A stretch of DNA of 64,000 nt, from NCBI GenBank assembly GCA_028829895.1, contig CM054178.1:23727701-23791700 (forward strand). The letters are read 5' to 3'. Shown one piece after another: positions 14,901 to 37,875 of the stretch (positions are counted from its first letter, which is position 1; the number at the start of each line of letters is the position of its first letter). The notes under the pieces are model-generated. The model was not told the origin of the DNA. It worked only from the letters and a program-made list of their open reading frames with translations, and made no database searches. Made by a program: the position numbers and the translations under genes. The stretch is from Sinotaia quadrata (Eukaryota > Mollusca > Gastropoda > Architaenioglossa > Viviparidae).

Positions 14901-17900
14901 ACAAACAGTGGAAACTGTTTAATTTGAATTCTTTGGGACTACTTTTTTTTTCAATAGACAATTTTGAATTAACCAAATGTGTTACTAAAATTAAAGGTTT
15001 GTATGCATTATTGCTCTTCGTATAAAGCTCTTCTTAACGCAATCTACTACTAAAAGCCTACGTTAAATTTTAGGGCACAATATATGCAATATGAGAAAAT
15101 TACAGAATATTGTCAGCTGTCATAGAAATCAAGTTGTGTCTCATGGCAGCAAAGCAATATTAGAATGCCACAGGCTGCTTATCCTGTCTGACTTTAGTGT
15201 GCAAATGGATTTTACAGAAACTGGGTCAAATCCATCTATATAATAGGAATTTTTCTAAATCAGATACTTCCTAAGTATTTACCAGACAAGCATGCCTAAA
15301 GAGATCATACAGATTCCTAACACATACAAGATAGTGTCTAAAAGCGGTTCATGTAACCTCCCAAAGAGTAATAAATGAAAAGAGCTAAATCTCATGAGTG
15401 ACATCCCTTTAGTATCCTACAAGCATATTATAACTATGAAGAGGGTGTAAGGTGTGTAGCTTATAGTTATAGCTATCCTCATCTGTTAAGCATTCAGGAA
15501 TAACTTAGTATATTTAGAATAATTCTTTATTCCATCATACAACCTAATAAGCTTAGTTAAGATGAATAATGAACAGGAAGAGGTAATTCCCTGATACAAC
15601 CAGAAAATACATATATTTATTTACAAAGTGCATAAAAGCAAAAAATACTGGGAGGAGGAGAGTAATTTACAAAAGAACATGGCTGAAGGCCTCAATTGTA
15701 CCACAGACTGGTCAAATAACAAAACAGACACATCAAGCAGAAAAAATTAAAAAAAACCTTTCATCCCACCATAATATACTTGTATGAATCTGTAATAATC
15801 TGCTTCAGCAAAGATGACAATATCTGATTATAAATGCCTCTAATTCTTGAACAGGAAAAACACTGAACTGTAAACTTTAGTATTTTTTAAAAACAAAATG
15901 AACTTGAAAACGATTATTTTTATATGATAAGCTATGTGCAACTGCAAGCATGCAGGAAAGTATTTGAACATTTAATTTAATTAACATAATTATTGTTTTT
16001 GTGTGAATGTCATATATTTGTAAATACAAATTTTTGCCTTTGTAACTACTTTAAAAAAAACAACTATTTGTACTACCTGGATTTGCATAGTTAGAAAACC
16101 TTCTTTATATGTTAAATTTTAATTTATTTATTTTACTTTGTTAAATAAATTCTTTATATTTTGTTAACACTTATGCTGTTAATTAATAAAGAAAGTTTAT
16201 ATGAAAATTGGCAGGTGGAGGCAGATATTTATCTAATTTTAAGTTGAACAATAGTATATCTTAAGTGTCCTGCCATTATAATAAGACATGTAAAGGCCAA
16301 ATTCATATGGGCAATAAGGTAGCTAAAGGTGCATGAAATGACACAGGGGTTTTGATCTGGTAACATTCAATGCAGGTGATGTTATGCTTAAGTTTAAGTT
16401 GAGGTACTTTAGTTTAATGATGTACTCTTAAGTTTAAGTTGAGGCACTGAAGTTTAATGATGTTACTCCTAAGTTTAACGATGTTACTCTTAAGTTTAAG
16501 TTGAGGCACTAAGTTTAACGATGTTACTCTTAAGTTTAAGTTGAGGCACTGAAGTTTAACTGAGATTCTCATTGCATTTTATAAAGTACTTTACAGGAAG
16601 AGTTATAGGAATTAATTAGGAGAATTATTGGTTTATTAAACCTGCTCAATCACAAGTTCAAATTGTATAAAACCAGTGGAGAATTACTGCTATATTCAAT
16701 CTGATTAATTACAGTGCTTAAATAGAGTAAAAAATCCATAAGTGAGCTATTGATAAAGATGCTGGACTTACCCTTTGACGTCCTGGGCTAGGACATTAGC
16801 AGAATAGAACAGAAGCAGTTCTGTGATATCTTTAGATCCTAAAAAAGTTTTAAAAAGCCTCCAAAAATAAAAACAATCATATTGCATGTGAATTTTTGAA
16901 CAGGTAAATGTAATGACACAAAGAAACACTTACTGCATGTTTTCACTGAAAATACCCATTCACACTACCAAGTACCATATATTTTTAATATTACACAAGA
17001 ACAAATCATTGCTACATGTTGCATTGTGCTAGACATGAATTATGAATAGGCACACTTCATAAAACACTTTTAATGTTATATAGGAACAAAGCATTGCTAC
17101 ATATTGTAATGTGCTGGATATGAATTATGAACAGGTACACTTCATAAAACACTTTTAATGTTACACAGGACAAAGCATTGCTACATTGCAATGTGCTGGA
17201 CATGAATAATACATAGGCACATTTTAACACTTTGAAAAACTACATAGAAACAAAGCATTGCTACATCCTGCACTGTACTGTACATGATCTAGGAACAAAC
17301 ACACTCCTAAAAACACATGGCAAAACAGGTATATAATTAATCTTGCAAAAGGAGGATCTGATGAAATGAAACAATGTGATTAATCCAATTTGCACACATA
17401 ATATGGGATACCAACAACATACCCACAAAATTACTGCATCAGGCAACAATCAATGTGGTCATCATATTACACATATAATATATGATATATCATAGGACAC
17501 CAGAACATAACCACACAAATTAATGAACCAAGCAATACCTACAATCAATATTTTTAAAATATGCTAAACTTGTTTGTTGAATATCACCCAATTAATTTTA
17601 TTCAAAAGAGTAGAGTCTGGACCTTCATACTACCAATTAAATTTAAATTAAATGGAAAATATTTTTTCCCCAAGATGTAACTGTTTCTTTCAAAGTTAAT
17701 TCCTCTGCATCTGACAGAGGTCCTGACCAAAACTGAAAGAGGTTTTTCTATAGCTGTAACTATTTTTTAAAAGAGGTAATTTATCTTAAAATACCTCTTA
17801 ACAATCACAATATACATAATGAAGAGAATAGTAACATAAGGACTTCTGGCATAATCTCTGTTTGGACCTTGAATTTATTTAATATGGTATAACAAATTCT

Positions 17901-20051
17901 AGAAAACGGTACATCATCAAATTGGATTTATTTCTTCTTTTCTACCCTGATTTTTTTTTGTAAATGTTAATTAATTAATTAATATCTTCATTTAAACCAT
18001 CACATAAATATTTTCATAAATATATACTGTACTCACTTACAATAGGTGATCTGGTTTACCTTTCTGGTTAGGAATTAATACAAGTTTTAGGAAAAAAACG
18101 TGTATCTCTTAGTATTAATGTAATCAATAAATCAGAATGCATGGTTTTGATGGACAAATTTAATAATGTCATTTATGAATATGATACACATACTTCTCAG
18201 TATTTCATAACAACTCTACATGATCCAATGACCTCTAATTTAGTGTTCATTCTTTCAACTAAGAAGATATAATATTTTGGGCAATGTGTGTATGTATGGG
18301 GGTACCTGTGTGGGGTAACAGAATATTCTGGAGAGGTGAAATTATATATTTAATTTTTAAACACTATGGTCATAAGGTCCAACTGGTAGCAACAGTGATT
18401 TGTAAAAGAATTATATGATGTGTGACTCTGAAATGGATTTTGCATGCAATTCACTTGAACAATTCAAATGAAAATTTCCCCCAGGCTGATATTTACGGTA
18501 CTATACAAAGTGTTTCTTGTCTGGAATATCATTTGGTACTGTGATGTGTTCAGTAGAAAAATTTTGAAATTATTTTTATGATTCTCCATTCATTAAATAA
18601 ATGGTACATAAGTGTCTGCCCGTAAATTGAAACATCAGTAATATTCAGTGAGCACAATCATACTTAAAGGAATTTTTCAAAAATTACTTTGTCAAAAACT
18701 AAGAAATATCTGATCTGACTATAGATAATAATAATGAAAACTGAAAATTGTTTTTTGTGAACTAAGATAACCCCTTTACAATATACTAGTATAAATATGC
18801 ATTAGTTAATTTTTAAAGAAGCCTCTAATATAAAAAGAAACTGCTGCACTGCCCTCTCCCTATTATATAAGTGTGCAACTTTATAAATATCCATTGCTCC
18901 ATTGCCCTCACTTCTTACAAAAGAGTGTAATTTGAAGTATACATTGTTCCACTGCCCTCATCTCTTACAAAAGAGTGTAACTTGAAGTATACATTCTTTC
19001 GTTGCCCTCACCTCTGACAAAAGTATGTAACTGAAGTATATACTGTTCGGCTGCCCTCACCTCTTACAAAAGTGTGTAACTTGAAGTATACATTGTTCTG
19101 CTGCTCTCACCTCTTACAAAAGTGTATAACTTGAAGTATACATTATTCTTCTGCCCTAACTTCTGACAAAAGTGTGTAATTTGAAGTATACATTCTTTTG
19201 CTGCTCTCGCTGCTTACAAAAGTGTGTAAATTTAAATAACTATTGCTGCCCTTGCAATTAATACAGAAGTGTGTAATTTTAAATATACATTGCTCTGTTG
19301 CCCTCACCTTCATACAGAAGTGTTTAAATATATACTATTCTACTGCCCTCACCTCTTACAAAAGTGCATAACCTTTAACTGATACATTTACCCTCTTACA
19401 GAAGTGTGTAATTTAAATGGATACTGTTGCCTTCAACCTCTTATACCAGCGTATAACTTTAAATGAATATTGCTGCATTTACTCTCTTACAGAATTGTGT
19501 AACTTTAAATGGGTATTGCTGCATTGCCCTCACCCTCTTAAGAACTCAATATGCACAAGACAGGATTTCTGGTTTTAGTTACAAAGGCCTTCAAGGTGCA
19601 GTATTCAAGGCAATTCACAACCCAATCACTCATCCTACCACCCACCCCCTTCCTCAAACATACACAGAAATCAAGTCTGACATAAGATGAAGCACAATAA
19701 TCTCAGAATTAAATTTAAGCCTGAACTATATTCTGTGGCACATTAAAGAAATGCAATGAAAATGAAACAACAGAAAATCCCATGTAAAAAAAAAAGAAAG
19801 TATATTAATGACTGCACAGCAGTTGCACAAATTAAAAAGAGGGTAGAAATATTTTGAATCTCACCAGCAAGAACAGATAAATGCAATGGTGTATATAAGG
19901 TTTCTTTTTCCAGCACGTTGACATTAATATGACTAAGTTGTCTTAAGACTACATGGCTCATGCTTGCATTCTTCCATTGAATATCCTGAACATGTTTCTT
20001 GCCTGATGTATTGGACAGAAGCCGCTGTTGGACATACAGTTCAAAGGTCAT
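1480..20051 (-). CDS. Ankyrin-repeat protein with C-terminal discoidin-like domain (15 exons)
   Basis: Joining 20051-19865, 16838-16772, 14728-14653, 14408-14319, 13995-13920, 11861-11678, 10863-10797, 9552-9486, 8413-8327, 6728-6626, 6395-6348, 5533-5466, 4074-3890, 2124-2068 and 1527-1480 keeps one frame through every GT-AG junction: 1410 bp, 469 residues. Residues about 51-271 form six ankyrin repeats; the TPLH or TALH signature appears in several (YTPLHLSV, NTPLHLAV, NTPLHIAT, HTPLDIAA, STALHEAV). After a short linker, residues about 300-430 resemble a galactose-binding/F5-8 type C fold: an early strand pattern WTTLDLGSPHIITGITVLGW and a late LRYLRIYVVDN...GVRLHG. No signal peptide or membrane helix is seen, so a cytosolic scaffold or adaptor role is inferred only from the ankyrin repeats. 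I do not recognise an orthologue. The start is the first ATG in the 5'-most exon found; a possible acceptor (tactag) lies 2 bases before it, so a further upstream exon is possible. Confidence 0.8.
1690..1975. repeat. Minisatellite, about 60-bp unit
   Basis: Five copies of a unit containing acattcacatcacaaacagg and agagacagcatttata, in the last intron of the ankyrin gene about 90 bp past the exon 14 donor. Confidence 0.9.
2068..2124 (-). CDS. Ankyrin gene exon 14 (probable)
   Basis: 57 bp, phase 0 to 0, acceptor cttacag, donor gtgagt. It encodes 19 residues (YRKLLDLKKQDITDF), a charged helix. Supported only by splice sites, phase and open frame. Confidence 0.55.
2706..3280. repeat. Minisatellite, 44-bp unit
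   Basis: Seven nearly identical units (actatcaactctgaagtctg...agagttagcataa) from 2706 to about 3036, followed by decayed copies to about 3280. Intron 13 of the ankyrin gene. Confidence 0.95.
3537..3712. repeat. Minisatellite, about 65-bp unit
   Basis: Nearly three copies of a unit containing tagacacattagctacaagt and ctgtacattta, 180 bp past the exon 13 donor. Confidence 0.9.
3890..4074 (-). CDS. Ankyrin gene exon 13 (C-terminal discoidin-like strands)
   Basis: 185 bp, acceptor tttgtag, donor gtgata. It encodes LRYLRIYVVDNHDGSCICF then GVRLHG, the usual closing pattern of F5/8 type C domains (aRyvRly...l.El.lyG). If the donor is not used, the frame stays open to a stop at about 3812. Confidence 0.8.
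5273..5414. repeat. Minisatellite, 36-bp unit
   Basis: Four almost perfect copies of a unit containing caaatataccagtatgtgta, about 50 bp inside the intron from the exon 12 donor. 36 is a multiple of 3, so overlapping frames stay open, but they are repeat artefacts. Confidence 0.95.
5466..5533 (-). CDS. Ankyrin gene exon 12
   Basis: 68 bp, acceptor gtttcag, donor gttata. It encodes GPWFTFTAHACQRLGS..., a middle segment of the discoidin-like domain. Cysteines here and in neighbouring exons are not signs of secretion, because no signal peptide is seen. Confidence 0.75.
5690..6000. repeat. Degenerate tandem repeat, about 60-bp unit
   Basis: Repeated tttcaatggagcataattag with variants, five to six diverged copies in the intron between exons 11 and 12. 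Confidence 0.7.
6150..6347. repeat. A/T-rich tandem repeat next to a splice donor
   Basis: Variants of ataaataaagaattgaatat repeat every 30 bases or so and run right up to the exon 11 donor at 6347/6348. Confidence 0.8.
6348..6395 (-). CDS. Ankyrin gene exon 11
   Basis: 48 bp, acceptor gggacag, donor gtagat. It encodes CPQMICNFQLQAGETLR. The phase fits both neighbours. An A/T-rich repeat begins next to its donor. Confidence 0.7.
6626..6728 (-). CDS. Ankyrin gene exon 10 (start of discoidin-like domain)
   Basis: 103 bp, acceptor ctgcag, donor gtgagt. It encodes DAWTTLDLGSPHIITGITVL, matching the early strands of F5/8 type C domains (W.tvDLG....itgi). Confidence 0.85.
7515..7958. repeat. Minisatellite, 45-bp unit
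   Basis: About ten copies of a unit containing aaggtgcttacaaccatgtg and catactctaccagta. It lies in the intron between exons 9 and 10. Open frames across it on both strands come from the 45-base period. Confidence 0.95.
8327..8413 (-). CDS. Ankyrin gene exon 9
   Basis: 87 bp, acceptor gtaaacag, donor gtaagc. It encodes a Tyr/Phe-rich linker (EYASYQYRTPKFLPQ...) between the ankyrin stack and the discoidin-like domain. Confidence 0.8.
9085..9485. repeat. Minisatellite abutting exon 8 donor, about 55-bp unit
   Basis: Seven to eight copies of a unit containing aacactaagaacattctttt and atcagattgtataatgatat. The last copy merges directly into the exon 8 splice donor, so the unit includes the first bases of the intron. 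Confidence 0.95.
9486..9552 (-). CDS. Ankyrin gene exon 8
   Basis: 67 bp, acceptor gtggtag, donor gtaaga. It encodes SSLIKDLPAAVQERFQNLF, a helix that probably caps the ankyrin stack. The donor is directly continuous with a minisatellite. Confidence 0.8.
9640..10070. repeat. Loose tandem repeat (caataaacaa-type)
   Basis: Diverged short units around accaataaacaactaa, repeated many times in the intron upstream of exon 8 (minus strand). Confidence 0.6.
10071..10399. repeat. Minisatellite, 64-bp unit
   Basis: Five copies, some identical, of a unit containing taaacctccagaaacacaaa and ctgctacaatactttataag. Confidence 0.95.
10493..10645. repeat. Minisatellite, about 53-bp unit
   Basis: Three copies around gccaataagactttcttgga, 150 bp past the exon 7 donor of the ankyrin gene. 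Confidence 0.85.
10797..10863 (-). CDS. Ankyrin gene exon 7
   Basis: 67 bp, acceptor atttcag, donor gtgagt. It encodes the second helix of repeat 6 (STEILLSFGAN). Confidence 0.85.
11678..11861 (-). CDS. Ankyrin gene exon 6
   Basis: 184 bp, acceptor gttgtag, donor gtgtgc. It encodes the end of repeat 4, all of repeat 5 (VVELLLEYGVNPNQ) and the start of repeat 6 (STALHEAVRFNR). Confidence 0.9.
12520..12735. repeat. Minisatellite, about 60-bp unit
   Basis: Four copies of a unit containing gaggctttatttcatggcga and gcagcgagaga. More GC-rich than its surroundings. Confidence 0.9.
13363..13605. repeat. Minisatellite, 33-bp unit
   Basis: Seven to eight units (gagagacagatagtggagag...cagataaggct). 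Because 33 is divisible by 3, long frames stay open on both strands (11-residue period on each). No splice or start evidence supports translation. Confidence 0.95.
13618..13830. repeat. Minisatellite, about 57-bp unit
   Basis: Four copies of a unit containing gctaagataaatgaagaaat and gacacacaaagactga, adjacent to the 33-bp array and 90 bp past the exon 5 donor. Confidence 0.85.
13920..13995 (-). CDS. Ankyrin gene exon 5
   Basis: 76 bp, acceptor ttttag, donor gtgatt. It encodes AGANV of repeat 3 and HTPLDIAATYNRK of repeat 4. Confidence 0.85.
14319..14408 (-). CDS. Ankyrin gene exon 4
   Basis: 90 bp, phase 0 to phase 0, donor gtgagg. It finishes repeat 2 and starts repeat 3 (NTPLHIATQNN...FTKLIE). 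Confidence 0.9.
14653..14728 (-). CDS. Ankyrin gene exon 3
   Basis: 76 bp with acceptor gttctag and donor gtacgt. It encodes most of repeat 2: NTPLHLAVFGG then DIIDLLLGNGAD, a textbook ankyrin consensus. Confidence 0.9.
16376..16560. repeat. Tandem repeat around ttaagtttaagttgaggcac
   Basis: Five to six irregular copies, about 210 bp past the exon 2 donor of the ankyrin gene. Confidence 0.8.
16772..16838 (-). CDS. Ankyrin gene exon 2
   Basis: 67 bp with acceptor ttttttag and donor gtaagt. It encodes the second half of repeat 1, including the helix ITELLLFYSANV. It enters in phase 1 and leaves in phase 2, fitting both neighbours. Confidence 0.8.
16995..17285. repeat. Minisatellite, about 85-bp unit
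   Basis: Three and a half copies of a unit containing aacaaagcattgctacat and cttcataaaacacttttaat. Confidence 0.9.
18845..19530. repeat. Minisatellite, about 60-bp unit
   Basis: Eleven or more diverged copies of a unit containing ctgccctcacctcttacaaa and gtgtgtaacttgaagtatac, in ankyrin-gene intron 1. Confidence 0.9.
19865..20051 (-). CDS. Ankyrin gene exon 1 (first exon found)
   Basis: 62 codons plus one base, ending GCTG|gtgaga (phase 1). It carries the N-terminal leader and the start of ankyrin repeat 1 (YTPLHLSVLA). Confidence 0.75.
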
Positions 20052-33626
<13,575 letters not shown>

Positions 33627-33844
33627 ACAAATCATACCTTTCTTAATTTGTTCAGTTTGTTATGAATCACTGCCTTTCTGAGTGGTGAAACCTTTTTCTG
33701 ATAAACAAATCCATTATCAGACACAAGGTATCAAGGCATAGTATTCCACACACATGTAATGCAAAATCAACTTAAATGTTTGACCACTCTGCTGATAATT
33801 TTTTTCATGACTTTTTATCTTTTTGTTCCTTTTAATGTTATCAC

Positions 33845-33850
33845 AATAAA
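33845..33850 (+). terminator. SLC35E3: Poly(A) signal of SLC35E3
   Basis: AATAAA about 220 bp after the stop codon, followed by a T-rich stretch. A second one (35594-35599) could serve a longer 3' UTR. Confidence 0.6.
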
Positions 33851-36817
33851 GCATTTTTTTTTCTTTCTAATATCATTCCATTATTTTTCTCTGCAGTTTT
33901 AATTTTCAGAACACTCTTATAAAAATGATAGCCTGCTACAATGCAGTAATTTAAAAAAACAAACTAAGATGACTAGTGAAGATAGGAATATGTTGGTATA
34001 TCAGATATAATAATCAGGTGTTAAATGATGGTGAGAAAATTTTGTTACTAGTAATGTCAATTCTGAAGGTGACCCATTCTTGAGTCATTACTCATTTGTT
34101 TAACAGAGAAATGAGCTCTCAAGCAGGACTCTGTACACTTGATAGAGTCACATATTTCAATTACTGTCTTTTTCAAATCTAAAATAAATTCACATTTGTT
34201 GCTGATTAGTATATTTTTGGTTCTGAACTCTTTAAGCTCTCCTGCTTGTTTTATTGTGAACCAATGATTAACTTTTTGATTTACTTGGATCATGAAATTG
34301 ACCATATGAATGTTATACTTCAGCAATAAAAATTTCTGATAGTTAACATTTATTTATTTTATATACCTGCAATCTTCACATCCACCAAGTAACTTTGTAT
34401 AATTTTAAAGTTTGAAGGATGTGTTGTTTGCATCACAAACATTAAACTGGTCTTTATTATGTTTGTTCTTTAGATTTTAGGTTTCAGATTTTGCTTATTT
34501 CATTTCCAAGGGTCGTTTGTTATGGTAATTGGCTTAACTTTTTATTGCACACATTTTCTTAAATCATTTTCATTGTATCTTTCAAGACATGTGTATGATG
34601 TTTTCATTGTTTGTGACAGTATCAAAATATTTATTGTTAATGAAATCCTTGTAAATATAGATTGTTTCGCTACTAGAATGAACAAATTGTTACTTTCTTC
34701 TCATAAAAGAAAGTCAAATCAAATGCCTGACCCTAAACTTAGTAAGCATAGATATTTACAAGGATTAGTTGAGAAGCAAGCACTTATAGTTTATGTGTCA
34801 CCTGTTAAACAAATTTAATTGTTGCAAGTTCAGGCACCTTGGCTGCTTTTTGTCTAGTAAGAATTTGATATATAAGCTAATATCAGCTCTTTGCAGTTTA
34901 GATCTCATTGATAAATTAGCATTTTGTTACTTGGTGCATCTAGCAGATGTTCCTGCATTTATATACATATTGATGATGACAGTTTGACATTTTATTTTAT
35001 CCCATCAAAATTACATGCTTTCATAATTTTTTATTACATTATTTTTTAAAATTTATACAAAACCTTTTTATGCTCTTTAATAATACAAAATAGATTACGT
35101 ATATATTAACTGTTCAGTGGTTTTGCTGGTTTAGTGTTTAAAATAAGTAAGTTCACTTAAAATCTGTGATGTTTGTGTTTTGTCATTTAAAATGTGTTGG
35201 TTTTTCTAAAAAAATAATTTTATAAATTATTTGTTTTTTAAAAATTGTATTTATTGTTTTTAAAATGATATAATAAATAAATAGCTTAACAGCGTACTTT
35301 TTGTTTTTTAAAGGAGGGAGAAGAAAGTTTGAATGTGCAGATAATTTTGGGGATATTGCAAGCTCTAGATCCAGATTGTTTTTGAGAATGAGTTCAGTAA
35401 TTTCCAAATTTATTTTTTAAATGAGTTCCATAATTAAGATAAAAATTAAATGTGATTGGACTGGTTATAGTAAACAGGAATTTTATTAAGAAAAGGTGGT
35501 AATTCTCACTAGATAAATTTGAATGAATGGTTTCAATGAATTTGTATAATTTTTTTAGAAATATAATAAAATTTGCAGAATTGTTTTTTTGTCAATAAAG
35601 CTGTTTTTATACAATCACTGTGCTCGAGTTTTATTTTATAAACTTTGAAATTTCCAAAGAATGTCAATTATTTTTGCCTCGTAACAGCTATCATCCATCA
35701 AATTTATAAGCAGTGCAGAATTGAAAAGATTTCCCCAATATTACTGGTGCATTTAAAGTATAGAGGAGTCTGCTTCTGCATATTCATATAATTTTTAAGT
35801 ATCTATTTCAGGGATTTTCTAAGGAAAATTCCTTATATAGATAATGACATCATTCTGATCCAGTTGAATTAATGTGGTTAGCCACTTTGTTTTGGGTCTT
35901 ACTAATGTACAATATTTTCAGTCCAAACTTCTTGTTTTGAATAAGGAGAAATTTTAAAAATAGTTTGCCTGTTCCCATGAACCATACCAAAACTCATAGA
36001 TTGGAAATAAAATGATTTTGATAAAAGCAAGTGAATTTGTATGTTTAAGTGCAACTACATAAAGTGGACAAATTAGTTATGATCAAGGGTTCATAAATCA
36101 CAGGACATTGTGTAAGTATCTGATTACAGCTGGCACCTCACTGTTCATTCAGGAGTCAAAACAAAAGAAATTTACTTGTAGAATGTGTGCACAATACGGG
36201 ACAGTGTTTACTCTCAAGTGGTGTAAACTGTTCATAAATGGTCACAAGTTTGGACCACTTAAAACTGCACAAAGGAGCACAAGTGCAAGGATGACAATTA
36301 AAATGTGAACACACTTTTTACCAAGAACCTTTTTCTCTCATGGAATTAAAAGCCTTGTCAGCTACTGCAGAAAGTTCTTGCTTAATTAATTGTGGTTCCC
36401 TTTGTAAATTGCCCTATAATAAATCACCAAGGAAAAATATAACAAATCCCCAAATCAGAAAACTATGTTATCTCAATTACTGCACTGTAAAGAGTAATCA
36501 AAGAGAGTACATGAAAACTATAAAGTGGACCCTTGCATAATAAGACCTTCTGTTAGGTGCTTGTGTATTCATGCAATGACTTGTGCTCTGCAAAAAAGCT
36601 GCTGTGTTTTGCCTTGATTACATATTTGGCATTGCTTCTCTAGTAAAAAGAGCACCTCATAATTTTCTCTTATTTTATTAATTAATTTATAGTATATTCA
36701 ATAATGATAAGCCATACACCATTCTCCTATAATTTCCATGTATGGTTTGCAGTACAATTGTTTTCTGGTCTGTTTTCCATTTTACCCCCACTTTTCAGAA
36801 GCCAGTGAACATACTTA
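33851..36817. other. Intergenic, SLC35E3 3' flank
   Basis: AT-rich. Short open frames here show no splice signals or recognisable motifs. A partial tandem copy of the block that starts at 36818 lies at about 36746-36817 (attgttttctggtctgtttt). I looked for the missing last COQ2 exon on the minus strand and did not find it. Confidence 0.5.
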
Positions 36818-37787
36818 GTTGTTAATTAAAGACACTATAATTTCTCTATTGTTTGTAGTGTAATTGTTTTCTGGTCTGTTTTCCATTTTACCCCCACTTT
36901 TTAGAAGCCATTGTTAATTAAAGACATGGAAACTAGGAGGTCAATAATAAATCACAAAGAAAGTGAATACAACAGTTATGAACAAATATGACAAGCTGAA
37001 ACAGCAGAACTAGATGTCTCATTTACAATATGAACAAAGCAAAACAACAAATCCTTTGGCATTTTTATTTCAGGATATGTGAGAGGAAACTACTGTAGGG
37101 TATGCATGATGATCAACCTTTTTCCTTAAGTAGAACAAATGCAATTCCACTTAAAGTAAAATCATAACATAAAGGAAAACAGATGAAGCAAACTTATGGC
37201 ATTATAAGATAACAATGGCAATTTTGCTGTATTAATTATAATGATGATCATGGGCCAAGTATGGATAAAATTTACAAAATCAAATAACAAAGTATGAGCA
37301 TAATTATTAAATTTATTTAAAATATATCTCCATTCATTCTAGCCAGTACATCATTCATACTAAATAGTTCTATCACTGCAAGTTTTAAAGGAAGTAATTT
37401 TTGTTTTTATCTTTCAGATTCTGTGGCTGTATTTACTATAATCTTTCCTTCACTTTTAGATGTCTCTTTTCGCAAAAGGTTTGCAACGACTATGCCCAAA
37501 AACAGAACAAGACCAAGTTTTGAATTTGAGCGAAACTTTGCTGCACAATCTTCTGAATTGTTCAGATCCACAGTGTATAGCTGTAAAAATGAATATCAAA
37601 ACATGCATAAATATTTACTATTTCATAATAATATGCATGAAAGATAATTTATTGTTTTACAAAATTTTTACCAATCATAATTCAAGAAAAAGTAAATAAA
37701 TCATGGGCTTGCAACTTTGTTAAATCAACTCTAAACAAAGCTCCAATGCACTAAGTGATGCTTTTGAAAATAGTGATATTAATAAAA
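36818..37787. repeat. Direct repeat copy 1 (pair with 63031-64000)
   Basis: Matches 63031-64000 almost base for base at a constant offset of 26213, changing only after a 2-bp insertion in copy 2 near 63880. By eye there are fewer than ten differences in about 970 bp. Both copies keep open frames at about 37423-37699, including LQRLCPKTEQDQVLNLSE with acceptor-like cag/tag before it. It is not recognised as a known element. Confidence 0.95.
37460..37600 (+). other. Exon-like open segment inside the direct repeat
   Basis: After ttcacttttag the frame MSLFAK-LQRLCPKTEQDQV continues through LNLSETLLHNLLNCSDPQC before gtaaaa. It is amphipathic and protein-like and is kept in the second copy (63673 onward) with Gly replaced by Asp. 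It could be an exon of an unrecognised gene or of a mobile element; no function is claimed. Confidence 0.35.
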
Positions 37788-37875
37788 TAAGAACTAATAT
37801 AGCCAAAAAGTGAGGTCCTCAAATAAAGAAAAGATTTCAAATGGCAACTTCCAGAAATCAAATTTTGAAAAAATC

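Noticed and set aside
34365..34400. Minus-strand LGGCEDCR as a possible last COQ2 exon
   Set aside because: Only a weak resemblance to the PEDCW motif, with no continuation into the expected terminal helix and no proper acceptor.
34057..34987. Open frames of 64-98 residues downstream of SLC35E3
   Set aside because: AT-rich composition, no motif, no paired copies and no splice context; expected by chance.
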